From Bryopsis sp. KO-2023 (taxonomy: Eukaryota; Chlorophyta; Ulvophyceae; Bryopsidales; Bryopsidaceae), in the NCBI GenBank assembly GCA_030272585.1, contig BSYQ01000002.1:6448001-6512000 (forward strand): a stretch of 64,000 nucleotides of DNA, written 5' to 3'. The notes beneath the pieces were generated by a model. That model ran no database searches. It was given only the letters and a program-made list of their open reading frames with translations, and had not been told where the DNA came from. This document shows, piece by piece, positions 44,798 to 56,714 of the stretch; the first letter of the stretch is position 1, and each line of letters starts with the position of its first letter. The position numbers and the translations under genes were made by a program.

Positions 44798-45981
44798 AAA
44801 GGGGTGGTGACAGGTTTCTCTTTCGGTAAAGCTCCTTTCATTTTTTTTTGTTGAGCTGTAACGAATTTTTGTTTTCGATGTGCGTGTGTCTGTTCCTCTT
44901 TGTGTGATGATGTGAAATCAAGAGAAAGTCTGGAAGTCGACCAAATTTCTTAAAAAGTGCAAAACAAACACCCTATGATCCTTCCACCAAAACACAGCAA
45001 AAATCTAACAAAGCGTAGTCCTCTAAAGATCTCCCCTTCCCCCCCGGAATCCAGGCCAATTTTGCTCCAACCTCCTTCATCTTCTCACCAAAGTTACAAA
45101 TCAATCCTTACAAACATGAATCGAAAAAAATCTGGACATAGTGCCCACAGAAGCATTCCCCTTGTATCTGCAGAAGCTGAAGAATCTTCAAAATCACCTG
45201 AAATTTAGTTCCTTTCGAAGGCAGCAGAATTCCCCACTCTCCTACATCCAGTTTGTGTCCCTTGAGAGAGGGCACAGTTTCTCTAGCCTTGTTTCTGTGA
45301 AGTATGTAGACCTAGCACAAGGGAGCTCGTGCTGAAGCATGTATTGATTTGAAGGATGTAGAAACATGGTGTGTCCATTCCCCTTTAAAAAACACACGCA
45401 AAAAGGAGGAAAACTTTTGTTAAATATAACTTTAAACCATCGCACCCGACACTGTGGTGCTTCTTTGCCATGAAAGCTGCTGATCCCTTTCAGTAAAATT
45501 CTTCTTTGAAACTCCTGGCCCCTCATTGCCTTTTTCCCTTCAGTTCAAACAATCTGAAATTGCTCGTGAACTCTTTGTTTGACGGGGCAACATTCATTCT
45601 CAATATACAGAGAATGCCTACATAGGCACTGAGCTCTGATGCAAAATCGAACACAAATAGTACCATCCCGACACAAGCAATGGTTCAGCATACCTCTTGA
45701 ATGTCAAGATCGAGTGCACGAAAGGGATAAGTCTTCTGAAACTCGCCTTGTTTGACAATAATATACCCACGTTGGAATTTAGAACTGTGAAGGAGCGAGA
45801 AGCAAAACCGCCAGCAAAACCACCAGCAAAACCACTCACTCGACGATGTGACCTCTGGAAACGAAATTTATTACCTTAAAAAGGCTGTTTTCCAAAATCA
45901 GCAGTTGTACGGAGACCAAAAAACACCGCAAGCTTAATCGAAATTCAGGAGCGAACTTTGATTTTCTGATATTCTGCAATT
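44798..45981. other. spacer between the two CACTA genes
   Basis: 3' flank of the accessory gene and upstream region of the transposase. No conserved frame was found, and the GTGCGATGT motif is absent or rare here. Confidence 0.45.
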
Positions 45982-48900
45982 ATGGCTCCTCCTGGTGGCG
46001 GCTACGCTCATTTTAGAAGAAGGTCGAAAAACAGCTCTTGTCCTGCGTGTGGGCGACGAATTGGGTGCAAAACCACTTGGATATCTCATAAAAAAAAATG
46101 TCGGAGTGTCGAACGTCTCCACGAGATCGTCCGCCAGTGGATTGAGCGTGAGTGAAATGCGATGTTATTCTGTTTTTGTGCAATGTTTTCGAGCTTCGGG
46201 GCGTTCTGAAATGAACCGTGTGCGATGCGTAGAGGATAAACCAGAGAAAGACGCGACAGTTGCACAAGGGGACGGGGACATCGCACACGACGATATGAAC
46301 ATCGAAAACAGAGAACAAGAGGAGGGTGGGGAAGAGTACGAAGATGATGGTGACTCTGTTGACGTAAATGAAGGAACCGCTGGTGAGTGAAACGTCTTGC
46401 GTGGGTGGTTGTGGGTTCTCTACGGGTTGTGATACTCTAAAAGAGGGAGAATAGCTCCAAAGTACGAATCAGGTGCGATGTTACTGTTGACATCGCAGAT
46501 GGTTCGTATGACATCGCCCACAGCGACGTGGATATCGCACATAACGGTGGTGTTGCTGTAGACGAGCACGAGGAGGGAGAGAAAGGGAAGGAGGAGGAGG
46601 AGGAGGAAGACGAAGAAGAAGACGAGGAAGACGGGGAAGACGAGGAAGACGAGGAAGAAGAGGTGGATCTCGACAGTTTGAGAGACCCTCTATACGCCGG
46701 TTGCACATTGTCCCTCCTTCAGGTGTGGATGACATGTGTGATGTATGTTTTACTTCGTGCGGTGTCCAGGTGTTCTCGCGGTATTGCTCGGTAATACCGA
46801 GTCGGTATTGTGTAACTTTTAACAAGAGGAGTACATGCGATATGTTATTGACTATATACGATGTGTATCGGAATGTATGCGATGTGAATTATTACGAATG
46901 CTATTGAATTGTTTCAAGACCCCTACACGATGTGTTTGAGTTTGTGTACGATGTAAACGAACCTTTATACAATGTAGGTGTTGTATATTTTGTACACTCT
47001 GAAAACGACCTCGGGCATGACGCGAGCCACGTTTGAGGCATTGTTGAGACTGCTATGTGCAATAGCGCCAAACAGTCGCATGCCTCGAACGTGGGCGAGG
47101 TTCAAGACAATTATGAGGGTTTCCAAGCTGTCGAAGTTTGCGTATGTGATGTGCACGAACTGCTGGGACGTCGTGAAAGAGAGCAGGTAACACATGCGTT
47201 GTAGTTAACTTTTTGTGCATTTTGAGGTGGTGATGAAAAACTATTGTTATGCGATTGGGATAGTCTAGTTAGTTACTGCAATGTTTTAGCATTTTTGTGC
47301 GCTACCTTTTAGATTTATGCGATGTAACACTCTGTGTGGTTTGTGGCTAATTTTGTGAAGTCGTCAAAGACCCTATAATGTGCGATGTTTCAGCATTGGT
47401 AGACGATGTGTTTCATTCTCTGTGCAATGTTAAACGACCTCTGTGTGTATATTTATGCTCCATTTTCTGGTGTGTCACTTCTTGTTTTGTTTTTCAGCCT
47501 ACCCGTATCTCTGGAGACATGTTGCTTCGCATGCAAGACTCCCTTGTTTGAAGGAGAAGGGGTCATCAAGCCAAAAAGGAGAGCATTTTACTTTGGTGTT
47601 CAATCTGTCTTGCAAATTATGCATAGTAGCGTTGATTTTTGTAAGGCTCGATTGAACGCCACTGTGAATTCTTTTTCAGTTAAGATGACCCCTGCCCTTG
47701 ACAAGCTGCAAGACCTTCTTCCGGGAACGGACATCTCGAAAATCACCACCGGGTTCTATGAACTCGGTGGTGATTTTTTTGGAGTTACAGGTCGAAAGAC
47801 CTCATATAGCATGGGAGTTTTTTTTCTCCGATGCGGTAATTGGGATATTGCTTGCTTTTATATACTTTAAGTTACCTTCTTTCGATGTTGATTTAACGTC
47901 TTGTGTGCATTGTTACATGTTTTTCAATCGTAGATGATATGCATGATGGGGAACGTATGAGGGGGGAGCATCATCACCCCGTTTTGCTTGTGCCGGGGCC
48001 AAGGGAACCTGGAAGTCTCCAAGCCCTTTTAAAGCTTATTGTAAGGGACTTCCAAAAGCTAATCCCCGGAAAAGAAGGCGTTCGCTTGAGGGGGTGGTGG
48101 CCGGCTCGGGGTGGCAGGAGCGACAACGCGATGCTCTCCATGCGTGAAGAGCAACATTTCGCCGTGTTGTCATCCGTGGCAGGTGATTCCCCGTGGCTTC
48201 AAAAAATCGTAATGGCTCGAGGCCACGCGGGAATAAACCATTGTCCGGACTGTCACGGGGTGACAACATGGGTCCCTGAGTGTAATGGACACAAGTGATT
48301 CTTAGTGCGTTGAAGCATTACGAGTCACCCATGTAAGCCACATGTTCGACGATGTAACGTGATCTTTTGTGTGACATCAGGTATCTTGGTTACTTGGAGG
48401 CGTCGAGGCGGACCGATGATGACATTGACGTGATGAGATGGTTGGGCCGGAGCGATCCGGTGTGTATGGTCAACGACAATACAAGAATTGCGTTTATAAT
48501 GTTCATCGGTGGATTTTCGACAAGCAAGGCGTGTGTTTGCGTGACCACTTATGTTTCGTTGTGATTAGATTTCGCGTTGGTGGAGGCCCACGGACAGCGA
48601 TTCGCATAGGACCAGGGACGAGTACATGCATGCCGCCGACCTTGCGAATATCAATGTCCTGACACCAGAGCAGGCACATATTCGAGGTGCTTCAGTGTTG
48701 ATGGACTTGACGTACTTCACCCCCGACATCATGAAGGTGGTTGGTGTTGGCCACCTCATGATGCTCGGGTTGGTAAAGGGATTTCTGACTCAGGTAAAGG
48801 AAAATAGTATTCATGTATCAATAAATTATAAATAGTACTCACTTGATTGATATTGTTTTATTACGTGCGGAAATAAGTTATTCGTATCAAGGGGCCATGA

Positions 48901-50661
48901 AAAACAAAGTATTTAATGAAAAGCATTGAAGTTTGTGTTCCTTTTTAAGATCAAGGCACGCTTCAAGACGAGGGAGAGGAAGGAGTCTCTTCGGACTTAC
49001 CGACAGGCGCTTGCAGGGGTGCATCTCCCAACCGATTTTGATGGCACCCTTGTGGACGTTACATCAGACGTCGTGTATGAGAACATGTTTGATCTCATGC
49101 TCTTTGTTAGGTGAGGAGAAGGTGAATAAAATGAATCGAGATCGCTGAAAGCAGAAGATTCGCATTATTGTAAGGTCTTTTTTGTTATAACATGTGTAGG
49201 GGCTACGAGGCATTCGTGTTCAACGGCTCCCTCCTTCGAGATGAGCTGTTGGCATGGAGAGACTTGTGTACTGCCGCAAGGCATTACACAAGTCACCGAG
49301 CATCAGTGACACCCACGATGGATGTCTTCCTTGAGCGTGCTCGTGAGGCCCACGAGGCTTTGGTCCGATATGCCAGGTACTAACTTTTTTGCACGAAATC
49401 TGAGGTGAAGTTATTCATTTGATTTTATTCAAGACTTTTTGTTCTCTCTTTCCGGGACGCGATGGGTACATCTTTGAAGGATTGATTCACACTGTCTTTT
49501 GCTAACGTAGGAGAGCACAAGCCTTGTTTGGACCGATTATTTGCACATCCAACCTTCATCGGATGATCTGCATTGGATACAGGCAAGAGACTTTACGAGG
49601 AGGGTGCTCGAGATACAACGAGATGTGGGTGGAGCGACGATTAGGGATCATCAAGCGGGTGGCCTCGGGACGAATCAAGAGAACTGCGGGAGAGACAATT
49701 GCGAACGATATCATTGCGGAGAGGTGGGAATAGTAGTATGAATGTTTGGCATCGGCTACATTAAGTTTGTTGTTACGTGAAGTCGACACGATTTCTCTCG
49801 CTTTGGATGTAGGGCCTTGCGTGGTTTTGAGAACCCACCATCAGGAGAAGGATGTCGTCCAGAGCATCCTCTATCCAGAGCGCGCCAGGCCTTTGACGGA
49901 GGTTGTCACCACCTCCCACACGTTCTCGTTCCAGGCTCATCGAGTCTCGGGCAGGGACGCCACCCTGTTTGCATCAGTTGTGCGTGACGCCATGGACAGG
50001 TTAGACATTACTTCAAAAACAATTATCTTTTGCAGCACTAGTGATGATTCATCATCCCCCACATCGTTCTGTCCTCTTTTTTTTTCTTGGATTCAACCCT
50101 CAAAAGCAAAGAAAAAGTTTGGTTTTTAAGCTCTTGAAGACCTTGCATCATCTGTGTAATGAGTTTCAATGGCTTCTTTGTCGTAGGTGGGGTTTCTCGC
50201 TTCCAGGATGGGCTGCAGATGAGTTGCGCCCCGGTACCCTCCGCGACACGACACGTGTGTTGCGGAAAGGGGTGGACGGTACTGAGGAGTTTTTTTCCAT
50301 GGGCTGGTCGAGCTCTACGAGAGCCTCTGATTCGACATACGTCTTTACTACGTTTGTTGACGGATCGGGGGTCTCGGAGATGTTCATGGGGGTAGTTAGG
50401 GGTTTCTTTTTCGTTGTGGACTCAGAGTTCGAGATGCGAGAGTCTCATGTGGTTGCATTGGTTGATCTTTGGCAGATCAACTACGTTACCGCGGTGTTCG
50501 GGGGTGGCACTAGGCCGGTTTCGTTGGATAACCTGTTTAGTGTTACTGTGGGGGGATCTCGTTTCGATTCGTACCCGGTACTCTTACAGGATATTCCAAC
50601 AAAACTGATGCGCTTGACTGAGGGGAACAAGAACTTTTTTTGTATGTACAAAGGCATGTAA
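45982..50661 (+). CDS. CACTA transposase, tnp2 (Transposase_21) family, 13 exons
   Basis: Inferred exons: 45982-46147, 46233-46382, 46499-46722, 46978-47186, 47498-47835, 47934-48294, 48381-48459, 48569-48793, 48950-49110, 49200-49376, 49511-49723, 49813-49999, 50187-50661. Phases agree at all junctions except 11-12 (one base off). Exon 1 has a Cys/His motif CPACGRRIGC...H...C; exons 2-3 are acidic. Exon 4 (MTRATFEALLRLLCAIAPNS, FAYVMCTNCWDVV) and exon 5 (ETCCFACKTPLF, KPKRRAFYF) fit the tnp2 N-terminal zinc region. Exon 6 holds the diagnostic HHPVLLVPGPREPGS and KIVMARGHAGINHCPDC. Exon 8 has the GVGHLMMLGLVKGFL block, and exon 11 NLHRMICIGY followed by YNEMWVERRLGIIKR. The protein should cut and join the CACTA ends. 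The long C-terminal exon resembles the tail of other tnp2 proteins. Confidence 0.85.
46148..47430. promoter_or_regulatory. internal cluster of GTGCGATGT-like motifs in the transposase 5' exons and introns
   Basis: The motif and near variants (TGCGATGT, TACGATGT, ACATCGCAC) recur every 20-60 bp, for example near 46155, 46220, 46280, 46470, 46510, 46535, 46865-46975 and 47315-47410. In exons 2 and 3 they encode repeated DIAH peptides; in introns they form parts of branch and acceptor regions. Confidence 0.55.
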
Positions 50662-52820
50662 TTTTTTGGTTTTATCAGAATCTGACGATAAAGCGAACCC
50701 TTGTTATGTAGGAGATTGAGTTACCTGAAAATTGGTTCCTTTTTCCAAGCAGCGAGGAAAGTTAATCCACCCCCCGACGCGAACATCCTCAATAGGAATT
50801 TTCCATGCAGACGTCCACGTGATGAGTGAGTCGTCGGGAATGTCAGACCAGACAGTAGGAAAAGTCGCACATACCGCAAACATCCCCTCGATGACTGTAC
50901 AATGGGGAATCAATGATTCCGAATCATCCAGGGAATCTGTGCCGTTGATGGGAGTTTCCGCAGGTATCGTTTTGCGGCGCATACTATCGCATTATCGCAC
51001 TCCCTCTGTCTGGTTTCCATTCGCGGTGCGGAGCAAGAGCATTGTTTGACGGCTGTGAGATTTTGACTGTGCGTCTTTTATCGTTTTCTTTCTTTTTTTT
51101 GTCCCTTGCAACTTCTTTTCAATGCCCTGATAGCCGGCCACACGGAGTCCGAACCAGAGAAGCATTTGCCTCGGGCCAGAGCTGCTCGGGAAAGGCAGAC
51201 CGCCAATGAACATCACAAATACGACCTCACCCAAGCCGGCCAACGTTTGAAAAATGCAGAGGACCACCGGAAAGTTCAACGAGAAAAGTTCGAGGTGCGA
51301 CATCCCCTCCAAGCACGAACAAATAAATGGGGTTTGGGTCTGTACTGGAATCTTGTTCACAGGAAACCTTCTTTTCCTTCTTCGTTTAGAGTTCAGTATA
51401 TGCATGACATGGTTTTCAATTTCCTATCTGAGAATTCCAGTCAGTTTTCTTAACCCCACTCCTGCAACAATTTTTTTTTCTCTTTTTTCCCGTCCCCTTT
51501 TTCTTTCCTCCGTCTGCGTTTACAGAAGCGACACGCATCATATCGTTTTTGTTACCTGTGTGAAATACGTCCGCACAGACCAGCCTCCCCCCTTCTTCCC
51601 TCTGCTGCATCAGATATGGGAAAACAACAAAAAAACCCAAGATATTTAATGTGTAAAAAGTAGATGAATGCTGAAAGCCATCTTGCTCACATATCGAGGT
51701 TTATTTTCCCCCTGAGAAGAAAAAGGAGAAAAAAAACATAAATTTTAGAAAATACCTCGTGTTCCTCGTAGGTCAGCTGGTGGTTTTTATCTTCTGAGGT
51801 TTGAATGTGATTCAAAACGGCTTCGACATTGTCGAAATGCCCCTTGAGGTATTTTCGAATTTCTTTCTGCTGGGCTGCCACTGCAGGTCCGCTTTTCCGG
51901 CATCGTCCAATAGCTTCACTTGCGAATAAACATGGTTGAGAACATCGTCCGCGTGTTTTTTCAAAGCATGAGTTTTGCTTTTGATGTATTTGGTGTCCTG
52001 TTGAGAGAGGAGCGGTTTGAAAAAAAATAAAAAAAAAAAGTATATATATATATGTTATGTTACTTTATTTTTGCTTTAATTTAATTATACTATACTTTTT
52101 CTGAATGGGGATCTCGGTTGTTTTCTTTATTGAATCGGTGAGTGCCTATCACTCCTTTGCATAGTGAATGGGCTGTGCTGCATGGGCCAGCCTGTTTTCT
52201 GGCCCTCTCTCTTTTCTTTTCATTCCCATTCCTGATTCGTTTTTTTCTTCCAATTTCTCAGCATCTTTCGACAATCATGCAAAACTGGGGAAACCCAATT
52301 CCGAGGCTTCGCTGGTGTCTGTCTTGGAGGATTGCCGGAGCACTGTTTGTTGGAACTCAAGCACTACAAATTGATTCGATACGGCTGCTGGCTGCTGGCT
52401 GCTGGCTGCTGGCTGCTGATCCTTTCCCGAATGGTGGCCGCCTACATTTCTGCAACCTCCATGATAATTTGGACGGTTTAGAAAGACAGGGGGGGGTTTG
52501 AAGAGATGCCTGAGCCCTGTTTTCCTTTTTCGTTTTGTTTTTTTGGAACTGAAAGCAAGAAATAACAATGGAGTTTGTGGGTTTCTGAACAGGGCTTCAT
52601 TTCGATTTGGTATGTGGCTGCAATCGGCAGAACCCAAAGTCAGGCCATAAGTGCTATGTTTTTAACCACGAGAGGGTTCCGAAAGGAAGAAAAAGAGAAT
52701 GAATAGGAAGAACAGAAACATGTGACATTGATGGAGAACTAGACCAATTTGAAACCAAATTTCTGATTATTTGGGTGTAGAGTTTTGTCGTGTAATTTCC
52801 ATATCTTGCAGCATGTCTTT
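50662..52820. other. CACTA 3' region between transposase and right subterminal repeats
   Basis: No gene with recognisable domains. Plus-strand frames at 50732-51049 and 51106-51310 (a charged, coiled-coil-like NALIAGHTESEPEKHLP...) could be exons but lack a clear splice chain. A CTGGCTG simple repeat lies at 52386-52418, and a TA repeat near 52040. Confidence 0.35.
51756..51997 (-). pseudogene. coiled-coil-like exon on the opposite strand inside the CACTA element
   Basis: On the minus strand an acceptor CTCTCAACAG precedes an exon reading DTKYIKSKTHALKKHADDVLN, then after a 1-base frame change QQKEIRKYLKGHFDNVEAV and HQLTYEEHE, followed by a donor GTATTT. It is strongly charged with heptad-like Leu/Val spacing. 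It may be a third element gene or a captured host exon. The frame change argues for decay. Its antisense position to the transposase is unusual. Confidence 0.35.
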
Positions 52821-52829
52821 CAATCTGTC

Positions 52830-53778
52830 ACGCAATCACATTCGTATTGCACAGCATGTCTCTGAAATCTCATAAAACCGTGATCACATCGCCCAGGAAA
52901 AGCTCCATTATCACAAGTACATCGCACAGGATATGTTTGCGGTCTCTCCCAATGAGAATCACATCGCACAGACCTTTTCAAGCATCACAGTGGAAGACAT
53001 CGAACATAGATCATCGCACACATATTCACGCACATCGCACGGCAAAAAATCCATGATGCAACATCGCAGAGAGTACGTTCACCATCGCATCCATCATTCG
53101 GAACAACGTGACGATCTTTGCTACCATCGCTTAGATTCATCCTGTGCGACAGAGCTGGACCGTTTACACGATGTACACGATGCCTCCTGCGATGTTGGAA
53201 CGATTGTGTGCGATGTACTATCAGAAACTGGGCTGGAGTGGCTTGTGTGCGACAAAGATGGACCGTTTACACGATGTACACGATGCCTCCTGCGATGTTG
53301 GAACAATTGTGTGCGATGTACTATCAGAAACTGGGCTGGAGTGGCTTGTGTGCGACAAAGATGGACCGTTTACACGATGTACACGATGCCTCCTGCGATG
53401 TTGGAACAATTGTGTGCGATGTACTATCAGAAACTGGGCTGGAGTGGCTTGTGTGCGACAAAGATGGACCGTTTACACGATGTACACGATGCCTCCTGCG
53501 ATGTTGGAACGATTGTGTGCGATGTACTATCAGAAACTGGGCTGGAGTGGCTTGTGTGCGACAAAGTTGGACCGTTTACACGATGTACACGATGCCTCCT
53601 GCGATGTTGGAACAATTGTGTGCGATGTATTCTGTGCGATGTAACAACAAAAAGTCGTCACCGGTGGGGACATCGCACAGCCATACATCGCGTAAACGGT
53701 CCACCTTTGTCGCACAGCTGTGCGATGTGAAATTGACGCCACACGGGATGGATGGGTTTGAGTGCGATGTAGCGAAAT
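52830..53778. promoter_or_regulatory. CACTA right subterminal repeat region
   Basis: ACATCGCAC/GTGCGATGT motifs occur densely in both orientations throughout. The central part is a higher-order tandem repeat (next entry). Confidence 0.7.
53145..53640 (+). repeat. 103-bp tandem repeat in the CACTA right arm
   Basis: Nearly five identical units. Each contains GGACCGTTTACACGATGTAC, CCTCCTGCGATGTTGGAAC, TGTGTGCGATGTACTATCAG and GGCTGGAGTGGCTTGTGTGCG. Each unit thus carries several copies of the 9-bp motif. Frames across it are open in more than one phase but are by-products of the repeat. Confidence 0.9.
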
Positions 53779-53808
53779 ACATCGCACAGACGGCAATTTC
53801 CCATAGTG
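53779..53808 (-). repeat. CACTA terminal inverted repeat, right
   Basis: Reverse complement begins CACTATGGGAAA and ends CTGTGCGATGT. A 3-bp mismatch (ACA versus TTG) follows the first 12 bases. Confidence 0.92.
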
Positions 53809-56374
53809 CTCAACCTCAGCACCTGTAGCCACCCTGTGAAAAATCAAGCCCAAAATCATCACCACCCTAAAAGACCTCAACCTCAGCACCTCTAGACACC
53901 CTGTAAAAAATCAAGCCCAAAATCATCACCACCCTAAGAGACCTCAACCTCAGCACCTGTAGCCACCCTGTGAAAAATCAAGCCCAAAATCATCACCACC
54001 CTAAGAGACCTCAACCTCAGCACCTCTAGCCACCCTGTGAAAAATCAAGCCCAAAATCATCACCACCCTAAGAGACCTCAACCTCAGCACCTGTAGCCAC
54101 CCTGCAAAAAATCAAGCCCAAATCATCACCACCCTAAAAGACCTCAACCTCAGCACCTCTAGACACCCTGTAAAAAATCAAGCCCAAATCATCACCACCC
54201 TAAAAGACCTCAACCTCAGCACCTGTAGCCACCCTGTGAAAAATCAAGCCCAAAATCATCACCACCCTAAGAGACCTCAACCTCAGCACCTCTAGCCACC
54301 CTGTGAAAAATCAAGCCCAAATCATCACCACCCTAAAAGACCTCAACCTCAGCACCTCTAGACACCCTGTAAAAAATCAAGCCCAAAATCATCACCACCC
54401 TAAGAGACCTCAACCTCAGCACCTCTAGCCACCCTGTGAAAAATCAAGCCCCAAAATCATCACCACCCTAAGAGACCTCAACCTCAGCACCTGTAGCCAC
54501 CCTGCAAAAAATCAAGCCCCAAAATCATCACCACCCTAAAAGACCTCAACCTCAGCACCTCTAGACACCCTGTAAAAAATCAAGCCCAAAATCATCACCA
54601 CCCTAAGAGACCTCAACCTCAGCACCTCTAGACACCCTGTAAAAAATCAAGCCCAAAATCATCACCACCCTAAAAGACCTCAACCTCAGCACCCCTAGAC
54701 ACCCTGTAAAAAAACAAGCCCAAAATCATCACCACCCTAAAAGACCTCCACCTCAGCACCTGTAGCCACCCTGTGAAAAATCAAGCCCCAAAATCATCAC
54801 CACCCTAAGAGACCTCAACCTCAGCACCTGTAGCCACCCTGCAAAAAATCAAGCCCCAAAATCATCACCACCCTAAAAGACCTCAACCTCAGCACCTCTA
54901 GACACCCTGTAAAAAATCAAGCCCAAAATCATCACCACCCTAAGAGACCTCAACCTCAGCACCTCTAGACACCCTGTAAAAAATCAAGCCCAAAATCATC
55001 ACCACCCTAAAAGACCTCAACCTCAGCACCCCTAGACACCCTGTAAAAAAACAAGCCCAAAATCATCACCACCCTAAAAGACCTCCACCTCAGCACCTGT
55101 AGCCACCCTGTGAAAAATCAAGCCCCAAAATCATCACCACCCTAAGAGACCTCAACCTCAGCACCTGTAGCCACCCTGCAAAAAATCAAGCCCAAATCAT
55201 CACCACCCTAAAAGACCTCAACCTCAGCACCTCTAGCCACCCTGTGAAAAATCAAGCCCAAAATCATCACCACCCTAAGAGACCTCAACCTCAGCACCTG
55301 TAGCCACCCTGTGAAAAATCAAGCCCAAAATCATCACCACCCTAAAAGACCTCCACCTCAGCACCTGTAGTCACCCTGCAAAAAATCAAGCCCCAAAATC
55401 ATCACCACCCTAAGAGACCTCAACCTCAGCACCTGTAGCCACCCTGTGAAAAATCAAGCCCAAAACCATCACCACCCTGAAAGACCTCCACCTCAGCACC
55501 TGTAGCCACCCTGTGAAAAATCAAGCCCCAAAATCATCACCACCCTAAAAGACCTCAACCTCAGCACCTCTAGACACCCTGTAAAAAATCAAGCCCAAAA
55601 TCATCACCACCCTAAGAGACCTCAACCTCAGCACCTGTAGCCACCCTGCAAAAAATCAAGCCCAAATCATCACCACCCTAAAAGACCTCAACCTCAGCAC
55701 CTCTAGCCACCCTGTGAAAAATCAAGCCCCAAAATCATCACCACCCTAAGAGACCTCAACCTCAGCACCTGTAGCCACCCTGTGAAAAATCAAGCCCGAA
55801 ATCATCACCACCCTAAGAGACCTCAACCTCAGCACCTGTAGCCACCCTGTGAAAAATCAAGCCCAAAATCCTCACCACCCTAAAAGACCTCAACCTCAGC
55901 ACCTCTAGCCACCCTGTGAAAAATCAAGCCCAAAATCATCACCACCCTAAGAGACCTCAACCTCAGCACCTGTAGCCACCCTGTGAAAAATCAAGCCCAA
56001 AATCATCACCACCCTAAAAGACCTCCACCTCAGCACCTGTAGCCACCCTGTGAAAAATCAAGCCCCAAAATCATCACCACCCTAAAAGACCTCAACCTCA
56101 GCACCTGTAGCCACCCTGTGAAAAATCAAGCCCCAAAATCATCACCACCCTAAAAGACCTCCACCTCAGCACCTGTAGCCACCCTGCAAAAAATCAAGCC
56201 CAAATCATCACCACCCTAAAAGACCTCAACCTCAGCACCTCTAGCCACCCTGTGAAAAGTCAAGCCCAAAATCATCACCACCCTAAAAGACCTCAACCTC
56301 AGCACCTGTAGCCACCCTGTGAAAAATCAAGCCCAAAATCATCACCACCCTAAAAGACCTCAACCTCAGCACCT
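53809..56374 (-). repeat. minisatellite array 2, right part
   Basis: About 38 units of 64-68 bp (CTCAACCTCAGCACC, TGTAGCCACCCTGTG or TCTAGACACCCTGTA, AAAAATCAAGCCC, AAATCATCACCACCCTAAGA). Higher-order patterns are visible: a block of about five units at 54447-54780 recurs at 54800-55130 almost unchanged. It is the continuation of 40724-41002. Confidence 0.95.
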
Positions 56375-56714
56375 CTGTATGTACATACCAAAAAAATGTG
56401 TGTAATCATGATTTGATTTGATTTGATTCCAAAAAAAAAGGATGAGTTTCTAAGTCACATCATGAGGGAAAAAAACGCGCTCGACGACAACTGAAATGTA
56501 AAGGAGAAAGAAACTAAAAATCAACTAACCCGGCACTAATCGGGTCAAAACATATTTTCGATCATGACGTTGATCCGCCAGAGTGGGTGGCCCCCACTCT
56601 GGCACGACACTTGGCACCCATGATGGCAACGATGGTGCAACCAAGGTCGTCCCCCGGTTGATCCCGGGGGGTCTCGTCATCCGATCAGGATTCGCCCACC
56701 ATGGGAATTTTGGC
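56375..56714 (+). repeat. left long inverted repeat of the composite element
   Basis: Pairs with 57367-57664; contains CCCGGTTGATCCCGGGGGG and CGATCATGACGTTGATCC. Confidence 0.85.

Larger units (their letters stand above)
41003..53808 (+). mobile_element. autonomous CACTA (EnSpm) DNA transposon, 12.8 kb
   Basis: Both ends start CACTATGGGAAA (left, plus strand 41003; right, minus strand 53808), with inverted repeats of about 30 bp that differ at three positions. A 3-bp duplication CTC (41000-41002 and 53809-53811) flanks the element, the number typical of CACTA. Removing the element and one CTC restores a normal minisatellite unit, which proves the boundaries. Inside are a tnp2-type transposase gene and a second multi-exon gene, matching the TNPD/TNPA-like two-gene plan of plant En/Spm. 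Both subterminal regions are packed with GTGCGATGT motifs in both orientations, probable binding sites of the element's DNA-binding protein. Confidence 0.93.

Noticed and set aside
41003-53808. Helitron or Polinton as the identity of the 12.8-kb element
   Set aside because: The ends are CACTA inverted repeats with a 3-bp duplication, and the coding region matches tnp2; there is no HUH Rep, helicase, integrase or polymerase B.
53118-53828. Two overlapping repetitive ORFs of 166-265 codons in the CACTA right arm
   Set aside because: They are read-through of the 103-bp tandem repeat in several frames, with no conserved domain; the DNA motif repeat explains them.
53809-56374. CRISPR-like regular spacing of repeats
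   Set aside because: Units are contiguous 64-68-bp tandem repeats with no unique spacers, in a eukaryotic context.
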